From: Desulfosediminicola flagellatus
GTDB lineage: Bacteria; Desulfobacterota; Desulfobulbia; Desulfobulbales; Desulfocapsaceae
Assembly (NCBI RefSeq): GCF_005116655.2
Contig: NZ_CP050698.1
Location: forward strand, 2,944,501-3,008,500
Length of the DNA stretch: 64,000 nt
Direction: 5' to 3'
Part shown: positions 9,347 through 17,499 of the stretch, piece by piece
How the letters are laid out: each line of letters opens with the position of its first letter
Numbering within the stretch: the stretch's first letter is position 1
The notes under the pieces: model-generated
The model's input: only the letters and a program-made list of their open reading frames with translations
Databases searched by the model: none
What the model was told of the DNA's origin: nothing
Program-made: the position numbers and the translations under genes

Positions 9347-9844
9347 ATTTGTATAAGTAATCTTTACCAAGTAAATAATAATGAGAAATATTTCCAACAT
9401 TTCGATTTCATATCTGATACGCCGTTAAACCTTTCTCTTTTAAGTTCTTAATAAGAATGTTGGCATATATTATTATTCAACCACCAGTAATTGCCTTCAA
9501 ATGAAAACTTTGTTTTTATAAAACAACAGCCCTCTCAATAGTTCTTAATTGTTATTCTACAAAGTGGCCTTTCGAAAAATAATAACTGCACTGCCTCTAT
9601 CTTACTAAGATATCATCTTCTTACTCATATTTTGCAAAATAAATATTTTATTGTTTGTTGAGAATTATCTCCTGCTATTGTTATATGACTAAATGCAAAC
9701 AAGCGGCGTCTTTTACGGTCTCATAGTCCAGCTTTAAAGCACTCATGGGAGTTGATAGGGGTTTTAAGTCTGGAATGATGAACAATATATGATTTCGAAT
9801 TTGATATCTCCCATCCTATACGACAAAGAGGTAGAAGATAAAGA
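9347..9844. other. AT-rich intergenic region upstream of the third pilin
   Basis: About 500 bases show no gene, RNA or clear sigma-54 site. The last part must carry the promoter of the third pilin. An AGAGG ribosome site at 9827-9831 serves the ATG at 9845. Confidence 0.5.
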
Positions 9845-10266
9845 ATGATAAATAGCAAAAGAAAAAAAACAAGAAAGGCTTCACTCTGATTGAGATCATG
9901 ATCAGTATTGCTATCATCGGAATTCTCTCCGTCATATCTTTCCCGCTTTACCAAAGTTTTTTAAAAAAAGTTAAAGCTGCTGAGGCTGCAGGTATTTTAG
10001 ATTCCATAATCACTGCTGAAATCGCCAATTATGCGGAATACAATGTTTTCACAACAGATTTAGCCACCCTTGGCAATCCAGACAGTCCAGGTGTTTATTA
10101 TACATACTCCATAACTATCACTCATACCCCAGCAATTTACACAGCTTTTGCTTTAGCCAAACCGTCCACAAAAGGAAAGACGGCCGGTTTGGAAGGAAGC
10201 TGGACGCTAATGTACGATGTGGTTTCTGGTGAAAAAACAGCTACCCTTCCTCATAAGGGCTATTAA
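9845..10266 (+). pseudogene. Third type IV pilin, leader out of frame at an A8 run
   Basis: The ATG at 9845 reads MINSKRKK and then leaves frame inside eight consecutive A residues (9862-9869). One more A would give MINSKRKKNKKGFTLIEIMI, a perfect prepilin leader and cleavage site. From 9871 the pilin frame is open to 10266 and encodes a hydrophobic helix, a C-terminal domain and a final GY very like the pilin at 8804. No in-frame start lies between the TAG at 9853 and the cleavage site. An internal ATG at 9898 would make a protein without a leader. The gene is therefore off as written. It could be decayed, switched by slippage in the A run, or affected by a homopolymer sequencing error. The clean downstream frame argues that it was working recently. 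Confidence 0.75.
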
Positions 10267-10339
10267 TCACCCTCCAGAACCTTTCGATCAGAACACTTAG
10301 AAGGTCTATGTTTGTCAAGGGCCAAAGAAGCCCGTTGAC

Positions 10340-10365
10340 AGGGGAAGAGTAAATCCCCTATTTTT
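10340..10365 (+). terminator. Probable terminator after the third pilin
   Basis: AGGGGA and TCCCCT pair around an 8-base loop and are followed by five T residues. The stem is short but the T run is good. Confidence 0.55.
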
Positions 10366-10398
10366 ACATGTAATGTCCTGATCTTTGACAACTGGTTG

Positions 10399-10451
10399 TG
10401 CTAACCTAAAATTGATCAGTAAATGGGGTCCGTGCTAACCGAATATTGACC
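10399..10451. repeat. IS21 left multiple terminal repeats
   Basis: Two direct copies of GTGCTAACCnAAnATTGAnC occur at 10399-10418 and 10432-10451. Together with the right-end copies they are the transposase binding sites of IS21 elements. Confidence 0.75.
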
Positions 10452-10508
10452 ACCTAAAGCAGTCCCTCTGCTACGATGATTTGCAAAAATCATAAAGGAG
10501 GGAAGGAG

Positions 10509-11995
10509 TTGCTAAACGTGGACCAATATGAACTCATTCGCACCGAACATCGTAATTACGGCCAGAACATCAGTGAACTCTCACGAATGACGGGACATAG
10601 TCGCAATACGATCAAAAAAGCCATACGAGGCGAGCCATGGAGCTACAAGGAACGATCTCGTCAACCATTTCCAGCCTTAGATCCATACATTGCAATTATT
10701 GATGGATGGCTTGAGTCAGACAAAGGGCAACTGAAGAAACAACGGCATACAGCACGCCGCATTTATAACCGCTTAGTCTTGGAATGTGATTTACTGGTGG
10801 GGAGTCAACAGTACGTCGGTATGTTCGTCTGGCAAAAGTTAAACTCGGCATAGACAGTCCAGGTGCCTTTATTCCGTGTGACCCTGCAGTCGGACGGGAG
10901 GCCGAGGTTGATTGGGGTATTGCAAACGCTGTTATTGCTCGCGTGTCTGTTCGTCTCAAGTATTTTTGTATGCGATCAAAGTATTCAGGAAAGCATTTTG
11001 TCCGCATGTACCCTTGTGAGCGAAAACAGGCATTTTCGACGCTCACATCCATGCATTCGCCTTTTTTTGTGGAGTTTTCTCAATACTGATTTATGGCAAC
11101 CTGACAACGGCAGTGCGCAAAGTACTGCAAGGTAAAAAGAGAAAAGAGCAAGAAATTTCGGGCGTATTACAATTACGAATCGCGGTTCTGCACCCCAGGC
11201 AAAGGCCACGAAAAAGGTGGCGTAGAAGGCATGGTAGGCTTTGTACGACGTAACTATATGGTTCCGGTACCCGAAGCTGCCAGCCTTGAAGAATTGAACG
11301 ATAAGTTGCTTGAAAGCTGCCGTCGTTACGGGAGTCACACTATTGCCGGTCGGGAACAAAGCGTGGATAGTTTGTTTGAGCAAGAGCGTCAATCGCTGCT
11401 GTCACAACCTTCCGTCCCGTTTAGCAATATCCAGCTACAGCCTGGAAAAGCTGACAAATATTCAACTGTTATTGTCGATAAAATCGATATTCCGTGCCAA
11501 ACCGTTATGCTGGTTATCCGGTGAAAGTACAGCTGACTGTAGATAGGATATCTATCTATTTCAATGGGAAAAAAAGTGGAGGATCATACACGACTCTTCA
11601 ACAACAATAAGTGGAGCCTTGTCCCTGATCACTATCTTGAATTAATCCAACAACGACCACAGGCGTCTAATTCTGCTCGACCAATAGTCGAATGGCGTAA
11701 ACAGTGGCCGACGTGCCTCAATACGCTTCTTGAGCGATTCCAGAAAAGTTCAGGAATGAGCGGTGGAACAAAGGATTTTCTTAACGTATTTATGCTTTAT
11801 CGGGATTATGATGAGAAAGCCATTGAACATGCAGTGACAGTCGCCCTGAAGCATGACATCAAGAGTAGTGAAGGGATCCAGCATATTCTCATTTACAGCA
11901 ATACTCCCGAACTCATCATTCCTCCGTTAATCGGCTGGGAAAGCAGTGCACCGCCGGATCACACAATATATGGCCAGTTAGGGGAGGTGCAGTGA
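10509..11995 (+). pseudogene. istA: istA, IS21 transposase, with about five frameshifts and a lost catalytic Asp
   Basis: A TTG start at 10509 follows AGGAGGG. The first frame shows the helix-turn-helix region (ISELSRMTGHSRNTIKKAI). Then the frame changes near 10800, 11035, 11130-11155, 11480 and 11573. Pieced together, the product is a normal IstA of about 490 residues ending in GQLGEVQ. Of the DDE triad, the VDWG Asp is present and the Glu of KGGVE is present. The middle motif reads IYGN where the family has IYDN, so the second Asp is now Gly. Most shifts are single-base gains or losses in short homopolymers. The gene is dead on two counts. Confidence 0.85.
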
Positions 11996-12755
11996 TGAAT
12001 AGTGCTACTTTTGCCCTCCGGGACAATCTTAAAAAGTTAAACCTCGCTACTATACGAAAAGAAATAGACATCCAGATTCGTCAGGCACGCGAAGCAGGAA
12101 CGGATTATGCGGATTTTCTCCTCGATCTGACGACCGTAGAGCTACAGTATCGAACTGCAAACCGTTTAAAACGACGAATGCGCGAAGCAAAATTCCCTTT
12201 AGTCAAGACGCTAGACGGCTTTGATACGGAGGCAGCCGGAGATCTTAATCTCGGATTACTGCGTCAACTGGCAACGTGTGACTATCTCAAAGAGAACCGT
12301 AATATCATTTTTATGGGGCGTAGCGGTACGGGAAAGAGTCATCTGGCAACGGCACTTGGCATTGAGGCCTGTCGAAACGATATCCGTACACTATTTGTCA
12401 GCTGTTATGGCCTGGTGAATGAACTACTGGAGGCCCGTGAAGAGCGTGCCCTGCAACGTTTACTGGCTCGCCATACCGATATGAACTTTTGATTCTTGAT
12501 GAACTGGGCTACATCCCTTTCAGTAAAGAAGGGGCGGAACTTCTCTTCCAGGTTTTGGCGGAACTTCATGAAAAATGTTCGGTGGTTATAACAACCAATC
12601 TAGGCTTTGCGGATTGGTCACAGGTCTTTGTTGACCCGATAATGACTAACGCTTTACTCGATCGCTTGACTCACAAAGCACACATTATTTCCTGCACCTG
12701 GGAAAGCTACCGACTCAAGCAAAGCCTTGCAGTAAACACGTACGCAGAAACATAG
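11995..12755 (+). pseudogene. istB: istB, IS21 helper ATPase, frameshifted
   Basis: The ATG at 11995 overlaps the istA stop and follows GGGGAGG. The first part (to about 12485) carries the Walker A motif MGRSGTGKSHLATALG. The second, in another frame, carries Walker B (LLILDELGYIPF) and the rest of the AAA+ domain to 12755. A one-base loss near 12475-12485 separates them. IstB normally helps IstA choose and hold target DNA; here the ATPase core is split, so no active product is expected. Confidence 0.85.
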
Positions 12756-12762
12756 GCGACCT

Positions 12763-12826
12763 CAGCCCTTCCCAGCAGCAACTCCTGTCGCCCAAGGGCC
12801 CCCTCCGTTGCTGCTGGGAAGGGCTG
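12763..12826. terminator. Long perfect hairpin at the 3' end of IS21
   Basis: CAGCCCTTCCCAGCAGCAAC (12763-12782) is repeated exactly in inverted form at 12807-12826 around a 24-base loop. It lies just after istB and has no T run, so it may block read-through into or out of the element rather than act as a classic terminator. Confidence 0.55.
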
Positions 12827-12877
12827 AACAACAACACTGATACATCACTCGGTTTCAGTTCTCTTATTAAGATTTTG

Positions 12878-12923
12878 GGTGGTCAAAATTCAGTGATCAC
12901 AGGTGGTCAATTTTAGGTTGTCA
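12878..12923. repeat. IS21 right multiple terminal repeats
   Basis: Two copies of GGTGGTCAAnnTT lie at 12878-12899 and 12902-12923, in inverted orientation to the left-end blocks. The outer copy shares AACCTAAAATTGA with the left end. Confidence 0.75.
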
Positions 12924-13243
12924 TCTCTTGATGCAGGAATGGGATCTGCTACTTCGCCAATCAATTGCATACTTGACTTATCCATACAAACAACATGATA
13001 ATCTTCACTGTATGGTCGAGCATATACATCCAGAACATCCTCCATTGCTGCAACAAAGCTTGCATTTTGATCAGGAGGAATTTTCCAGTAATTGCTTAAG
13101 TGAGGCTTAAGTTCATTTTTTTTAACATATTACAGACTGTCATTGGGGAAACAGTCTCTACCATTTTTAGTTCAACCATTTTTTCTGCCAGCAACCTCAC
13201 GGTCCACCGCTCTCTGCCTTCCGGGGCCTTTGAACATGCTAAC
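12924..13243 (-). pseudogene. IS630-family transposase, middle fragment
   Basis: Read on the minus strand this gives ACSKAPEGRERWTVRLLAEK, then [13 protein letters not shown] and, after a one-base loss in an A8 run, [20 protein letters not shown] and [14 protein letters not shown]. This is the central part of an IS630-type DDE transposase. It joins to the N-terminal fragment at 13906-14218 once the IS200-type insert is removed. Its C-terminal third is missing where IS21 begins at 12923. The gene is a remnant. Confidence 0.75.
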
Positions 13244-13905
13244 AATAAACAACCGACCCCAGAGGGGCCGGTATTGATTAACCCCTTAAAGGGGATTAAC
13301 TGCTTTGCCCCTCAAAGAGGCAAAGGGCGTTGCCCCCTACAGTATTAAAATAATCGACGTTGGTTCTCTTTTCGGGCCTCTTGTTGATCCTGATGCCGTA
13401 CATATTTTCTTATTACTTCAGCATCAAACCCAACCGTATCAACGCAATGACCTCTAGACCAAAAATGATTACCCCAATAGGGTTTATTCTTTAGATTTCG
13501 AAACTTGTTGAATCTGCGAATAGCAGTCCGACCTTTCAACGTACCTACAAAATTCGATATCGATACCTTCGGTGGGACATTTACAAGCAGATGCACATGA
13601 TCCAATTGGATATTAAGTTCGATTATTTCTGCTACTTGCTGCTCAGCAAAAGCCCTTATGCAACGCTCTGTTTCTACGGCTACTTCGCCCACTAGTATCT
13701 TAAAACGATATTTGGGCACGAAAACGATGTGACACTGGCAGTGCCATATCGTTTGTGATAATTTCTTAAAGCGACTCATTGTCTACTCCTTCTCCTGTGT
13801 TGTGGGGACAACGTAGTTGAAGTTGTAGCAATGAGTCGTTCACACGGCAAAGCCTATGAACTCTGACCTTGGACTAAGGCCAAGCCCAAGGGTTTCCATA
13901 CTGGA
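13244..13905 (-). mobile_element. IS200/IS605-type element inserted in the IS630 transposase
   Basis: The element of about 660 bases is bounded by the two halves of the IS630 reading frame (…FEAQLL at 13911 and LACSKAPEG at 13243). The ends are therefore placed by the broken host gene and are good to a few bases. It holds one Y1 transposase gene. Hairpins lie near its edges, for example TTAaCCCCTTAAAGGGGaTTAA around 13280 and CTTGG/CCAAG pairs around 13870, as expected for this single-strand-transposing family. Confidence 0.75.
13345..13779 (-). CDS. tnpA: TnpA, Y1 HUH transposase of the IS200/IS605 family
   Basis: This 144-residue protein is the normal length for IS200-type TnpA. The HUH metal motif is LDHVHLLV (His61, His63) and the catalytic tyrosine is Tyr126 in VIRKYVRHQDQQE. 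Such enzymes cut and paste single-stranded DNA at element-end hairpins with the tyrosine covalently linked to DNA. The frame is intact, so the element may still be active. No TnpB or IscB partner is present. Confidence 0.93.
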   Translation of the reverse strand: MSRFKKLSQTIWHCQCHIVFVPKYRFKILVGEVAVETERCIRAFAEQQVAEIIELNIQLDHVHLLVNVPPKVSISNFVGTLKGRTAIRRFNKFRNLKNKPYWGNHFWSRGHCVDTVGFDAEVIRKYVRHQDQQEARKENQRRLF

Positions 13906-14218
13906 CTAAAAGTTGCGCTTCAAACCCTCCACCAAATCGAATTGCCTTTGGTGGTTTAACCCGTGTTTTCCGTTCAATTACAGCTGATAGCCCCTCTTCT
14001 ACAAACCTCTTCTTTAAATGCTCAAGGCTACGCGTGGTTACTCCGAGGGCTTCCACGACTTTCGCAACAATCCATTTGGGACCAAACCCTCCAGCCTCGA
14101 GCAATAAAATAGCACGAGCATACAAAACTGTCCTTTCAGCCCTTTTCCCTTTTGTTGAGATTTCTTCTAAATACTCTCCCTCTTCTTTAACCAAAGTTAC
14201 TCGATAACGGGGTGCCAT
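13906..14218 (-). pseudogene. IS630-family transposase, N-terminal fragment
   Basis: The ATG at 14218 has a TAAGGAGA ribosome site. The product begins MAPRYRVTLVKEEGEYLEEI and shows the winged helix-turn-helix of IS630 transposases (LGVTTRSLEHLKKRFVEEGL). Coding sense of the family ends at about FEAQLL. The frame then runs into the IS200-type element and stops at 13874, giving 114 residues in all. It continues in the fragment at 12924-13243. Confidence 0.8.
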
Positions 14219-14345
14219 ATAGTCTCCTTAAAAATTGTGAGACTATTGTAACATGTTGACACAAGATGAGAAGTGGTCCCCATTTTCGGACCACAAGTTA
14301 AGTTTAGATTTCGGCAGCTCCTTAATCATGCTAAATTGAGGAGTT

Positions 14346-14660
14346 ATGAAAAAACAAAGACGAAAGCACACTGCAGAATTTAAGGCGAGAGTGGCATTTG
14401 AAGCAATTCAAGGGTTTAAAACACAAAGTGAAATAGCCAAGGAATTTGATATCCATCCGATCATGGTTGGTAAATGGAAGACAGAATTGCTTGAGCGAAT
14501 GCCAGAAATATTTGAAAACAAATCTACCAAGAAAAAAGACACTTCCGACCAGGAAAAACAAGGATTGGAGCGTAAAGTCGGGCAACTGACAATGGAGGTA
14601 GAGTTTCTCGAAAAAAAGTGCAATCAGTTGGGGATACCCGTCAAAGGACGAGCCAGATAG
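14346..14660 (+). CDS. IS3-family OrfA (DNA-binding part of transposase)
   Basis: This encodes 104 residues. It has a helix-turn-helix of the IS3/HTH_Tnp_1 type (KHTAEFKARVAFEAIQGFKT then SEIAKEFDIHPIMVGKWK). A leucine-zipper-like heptad pattern follows (LERKVGQLTMEVEFLEKK), used for oligomer formation. The end overlaps orfB by 43 bases. It binds the element's ends and, fused to OrfB by frameshifting, forms the active transposase. Confidence 0.92.
   Translation: MKKQRRKHTAEFKARVAFEAIQGFKTQSEIAKEFDIHPIMVGKWKTELLERMPEIFENKSTKKKDTSDQEKQGLERKVGQLTMEVEFLEKKCNQLGIPVKGRAR
14612..14618 (+). other. Programmed -1 ribosomal frameshift site, A AAA AAG
   Basis: In the orfA frame the heptamer is A-AAA-AAG, the best known bacterial -1 slip site. 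A GGAGG sequence lies 14-18 bases upstream, where a stimulating Shine-Dalgarno element is expected. Slippage leads straight into the orfB frame at GTG 14618. Confidence 0.8.
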
Positions 14661-15478
14661 AGTGGGATTCTCAACTGAGTATTAGACGTCAATGCGAGTT
14701 GCTGCACATTCATCGGTCAACAGTGTATTATCAGCTCTCCGAAGAAAGCTCAGAGAATCAAAAGCTGATGCAACTTATTGATGAGCAGCACCTTGAAGAT
14801 CCCTCTGCCGGAACCCGTCGAATGAGCAAATACGTACGGCGCAAAACCGGCATAAAAATAGGTCGAAAACGCGTTCGTCGGTTAATGCGCTTAATGGGGA
14901 TTGAAGCTATTTATCCACAAAAACGAACGCCGATACCTGGTGGACCCTCAGGAATTTACCCATATCGTCTGAGGGGGCTAGCTATAGATAGAGCCAATCA
15001 GGTATGGGCAGCCGATATAACGTATATCCCAATGAGGCAAGGTTTCATGTATCTGTTTGCAATAATAGATTGGTATTCTAGAAAGATAGTTGATTGGGAG
15101 CTTTCGACAACTCTTGATACTGAGTTCTGTTTGCGATGTGTTCGAAGAGCACTAAAGAAATATACAAATCCTCAAATATTTAATACCGATCAAGGTTGCC
15201 AGTTCACTTCTTATGAATGGAGTAATTGTCTGAAGGAACACAATATATCCATCAGTATGGATGGAAAGGGACGATGGCTCGATAATGTAGCAATTGAGCG
15301 ATTCTGGAGAAGTCTAAAGTACGAAGATATTTACTTGAAATCGTATGGCAATCCAAGAGAACTGGCAAAGGGAATAGCTGCGTATATGCATCGATACAAC
15401 AGTGACCGGCCACACTCGTCGCTTTCCGATGCTACACCGAATGAGGCATACTACGAAAAATTACCCAAAGCCGTCTGA
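14618..15478 (+). CDS. IS3-family OrfB (DDE catalytic part of transposase)
   Basis: This encodes 286 residues counted from GTG 14618, although it is most likely made as an OrfA-OrfB fusion through the -1 slip site. The rve/DDE integrase core is complete: Asp133 in AADITYIPM, Asp191 in FNTDQGCQFTS and Glu227 in NVAIERFWRSLK. The last two have exactly 35 residues between them, as in the D35E motif. An HTH_21 region (DPSAGTRRMSKYVRR) precedes the core. The protein is full length and appears functional. Confidence 0.93.
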   Translation: MQSVGDTRQRTSQIEWDSQLSIRRQCELLHIHRSTVYYQLSEESSENQKLMQLIDEQHLEDPSAGTRRMSKYVRRKTGIKIGRKRVRRLMRLMGIEAIYPQKRTPIPGGPSGIYPYRLRGLAIDRANQVWAADITYIPMRQGFMYLFAIIDWYSRKIVDWELSTTLDTEFCLRCVRRALKKYTNPQIFNTDQGCQFTSYEWSNCLKEHNISISMDGKGRWLDNVAIERFWRSLKYEDIYLKSYGNPRELAKGIAAYMHRYNSDRPHSSLSDATPNEAYYEKLPKAV

Positions 15479-15486
15479 AAAAACCT

Positions 15487-15520
15487 ATTACCCCTCTCCC
15501 CCGCGGGGGAGAGGGGTAAT
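15487..15520. repeat. Perfect 34-bp palindrome behind IS3 orfB
   Basis: The two 17-base halves are exact reverse complements, centred on CCCCCG|CGGGGG. It starts nine bases after the orfB stop and lies inside the element. It may serve as a terminator without a T run, or be a repeated palindrome carried by the element. Confidence 0.7.
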
Positions 15521-15588
15521 AGCAACCGGAGCTGCAAGATGTAAGCTTAAAAAGCACAAGTGGTGGTCCTAAAAGCGGGACCACTTCT

Positions 15589-15922
15589 GATGGCGAAATA
15601 TTAATTTTTACAATGTACTAGCGCTCCTTACCATCTAGGCTGGTGGCAACTCCATATTTCAATGGCAATTCGCTTATGCTGGTCACGGTACTCAAACGAA
15701 TCTCTCCAGATACCACCTTACCCTCTTCAAAATTTTCCTATTACAGAATAATGCAAATATCCTAATAGCCAGTTAGCCCTGTATGCCAGGATAGTTTTCG
15801 GCTCAAAAAACTGTGATTTGAGTCTAATATGGGTTTAGAGAATTTGAAGAAGACCATCTTACCGAAGGCGTCTTGCCCTAACAACTTGAGTAGTACCCGT
15901 TTTTTTTATATAGTCCCTATAT
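15589..15922. other. Intergenic region between the IS3 element and the ABC operon
   Basis: These 334 bases show no convincing gene. They should hold the promoter for the exporter operon at 15923, but I see no clear motif. The start codon at 15923 lacks a strong ribosome site. Confidence 0.4.
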
Positions 15923-16693
15923 ATGAAAACTATACTTAAGTGCTTAAACCTCTCTAAAGAATATGCATCAGACTTTTTTCTCGTCAAAAAGAAAAAGGCT
16001 CTCGACAACATTTCCTTTGAAGTCTCTCAAGGCGAAGTGTTCGGCATTGTAGGGCCTAATGGTGCAGGAAAATCGACCACACTGAAAATCCTGCTGGGAT
16101 TTGTTCTACAATGTGAGGGCAATGCCACTATTCATGGAATTTCTACACGTTCTTCAGTTAGCCGAGAGCATATCGGTTACCTTCCTGAAAACCCAACGCT
16201 TTACCATAACCTCTCAGCAAAAGATCATCTTAAGTTTTCATGCAAGGTGATGGGCATTAAAAAAAATGAGAGCAAACGTAAAATTGACAGTGTTCTGAAA
16301 TCAGTAAACCTCTTTGAGGTAGCTGATACCCCCCTCAGGCAATTTTCAAAAGGCATGATGCAGCGAGCAGGCCTTGCCTATGCACTCATTCGAGACCCTG
16401 AAATTCTTATTCTTGATGAACCAATGTCCGGGCTAGACCCGTTAGGTCGCCAACTTGTTATAGATATAATCAAAGAATATCATGCTAAAGGGACCACAAT
16501 CCTTTTCTGCTCTCACATCCTGACTGATGTTGAACGAGTCTGTGATAGGATTGCAATCATGGATAAAGGGCAAATTCTCGTTACTACCACTCCAGAAGCA
16601 GTGAAGGCTCATTTCGCAGGTAAAACTATTGAAGGTGGCAAAACTCCTCTAGAAGCCTATTTTCTCGAACAGCTGAAGGGAAACAACACGTGA
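15923..16693 (+). CDS. ABC transporter ATPase, PilH-like
   Basis: This 256-residue nucleotide-binding subunit has Walker A GPNGAGKST (about residue 49), a signature QFSKGMMQRAGLAYAL in place of LSGGQ, and Walker B ILILDEPMSGLDP, followed by the H-loop FCSHIL. This layout is that of ABC-2 exporters. It overlaps the next gene by four bases, so the two are translationally coupled. In Myxococcus and relatives a transporter of this kind (PilH-PilI) lies among the pil genes and is needed for pilus export. The pilin genes about 6 kb away make this a likely counterpart. Substrate unknown. Confidence 0.85.
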   Translation: MKTILKCLNLSKEYASDFFLVKKKKALDNISFEVSQGEVFGIVGPNGAGKSTTLKILLGFVLQCEGNATIHGISTRSSVSREHIGYLPENPTLYHNLSAKDHLKFSCKVMGIKKNESKRKIDSVLKSVNLFEVADTPLRQFSKGMMQRAGLAYALIRDPEILILDEPMSGLDPLGRQLVIDIIKEYHAKGTTILFCSHILTDVERVCDRIAIMDKGQILVTTTPEAVKAHFAGKTIEGGKTPLEAYFLEQLKGNNT

Positions 16694-17499
16694 AGATATA
16701 TTCTATTGCACTCTTGACATTAAAAGATGGCCTTAAAAACCGTGTTCTTTATGGGGTTCTGATCGCTGCACTCTTTATGATAATGATGTCAATATTTTTG
16801 AGCGGCTTGTTTATGCGTGACATTCTGAAAATCATAATAGATATTTGCCTTTCATCTGTCAGCCTTGGCGGTTTGCTTGTGCCATTTTTTATCGCCATCA
16901 CCCATCTCTCTGGAGACCTTGAAAAACGCACTATTTATACATTGCTGTCCGCACCTATTTCCCGAAGTCAGTATATCCTTGGTAAATACTTCGGGCTCTG
17001 TATGCTCGCGTTTATCATCATGGGCATTCTTACCGGTGCTACACTACTTTCGATGTGGGGTGCTACATTTTTATATCCTGCATATTTTTTTAAAAGCCTT
17101 CCTATCACTCAAGTTTTTGCAGCATCCTTTCTATCCTTTGCTGCTAATCTTGTACTTATTAGTTGTACAATGCTCTGGTGCTCTATAACTACCAGCTCAT
17201 TCCTGGCAACACTCATGACAATCAGCACATATATTGTGGGCCAGACTGTCGAGGATATCGTTCGCTTTATTAATGCAAAAGTTGAAGGGGTTGAGATATC
17301 ACCTCTAATCGATCATGCTACTACCGTTCTGTTGTACGTCTTCCCCAATATTGGAGCATTTGATATCAAGCATTACGCAGCCCATGGTTTATCAATTCCT
17401 GTAAACCTGATGGCACTGCTTTCCGTTTATGCAATCGTATATATTTCGATTATGCTCCTGCTTTCCACAGCAGTTTTCAGGAAAAGAGATCTTGCATGA
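16690..17499 (+). CDS. ABC-2 type permease, PilI-like
   Basis: This 269-residue protein starts at a GTG inside the stop of the ATPase gene. About six hydrophobic segments are visible. Between the second and third is the conserved cytoplasmic stretch SGDLEKRTIYTLLSAPISRS, the typical gating region of ABC-2 permeases (as in NosY and GldF). It should form the membrane channel for the ATPase at 15923. Its gene overlaps the third gene by four bases. No substrate can be read from sequence. Confidence 0.82.
   Translation: MKIYSIALLTLKDGLKNRVLYGVLIAALFMIMMSIFLSGLFMRDILKIIIDICLSSVSLGGLLVPFFIAITHLSGDLEKRTIYTLLSAPISRSQYILGKYFGLCMLAFIIMGILTGATLLSMWGATFLYPAYFFKSLPITQVFAASFLSFAANLVLISCTMLWCSITTSSFLATLMTISTYIVGQTVEDIVRFINAKVEGVEISPLIDHATTVLLYVFPNIGAFDIKHYAAHGLSIPVNLMALLSVYAIVYISIMLLLSTAVFRKRDLA

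Larger units (their letters stand above)
10386..12923 (+). mobile_element. Decayed IS21-family insertion sequence
   Basis: The element carries the istA-istB gene pair and ends that both read inward as TGACAAC (10386-10392, and complement of 12917-12923). Inside each end are the repeated blocks typical of IS21. At about 2.54 kb it has normal family length. Both genes are broken, so it cannot move by itself. No exact target duplication is seen: the flanks are gatctt and tctctt. Its right end cuts an IS630 transposase gene, and the missing part of that gene is not found on the left. A deletion must have followed insertion. Confidence 0.85.
14269..15588 (+). mobile_element. IS3-family element, apparently intact, with GATG target duplication
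   Basis: The ends AGAAGTGGTCCC...TTTT.GGACCAC are inverted copies of one another over about 25 bases (left 14269 onward, right to 15588). The 4 bases GATG stand directly outside both ends (14265-14268 and 15589-15592), as a target duplication should. The 1320-bp element carries orfA and orfB overlapping in the -1 frame. Nothing is broken, so it may be the youngest insertion here. Confidence 0.85.

Noticed and set aside
9721..9954. 77-codon minus-strand frame over the third pilin leader
   Set aside because: It lies antisense to an obvious pilin N-terminus, and its hydrophobic stretch is the complement of the pilin region.
12470..12500. In-frame TGA in istB as a selenocysteine codon
   Set aside because: SelB is present in the window, but the frame after the TGA does not continue the ATPase; the other frame does, so it is a frameshift.
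12928..13110. Plus-strand frame beside IS21
   Set aside because: It is the complement of the IS630 transposase fragment, which gives clear family matches on the minus strand.
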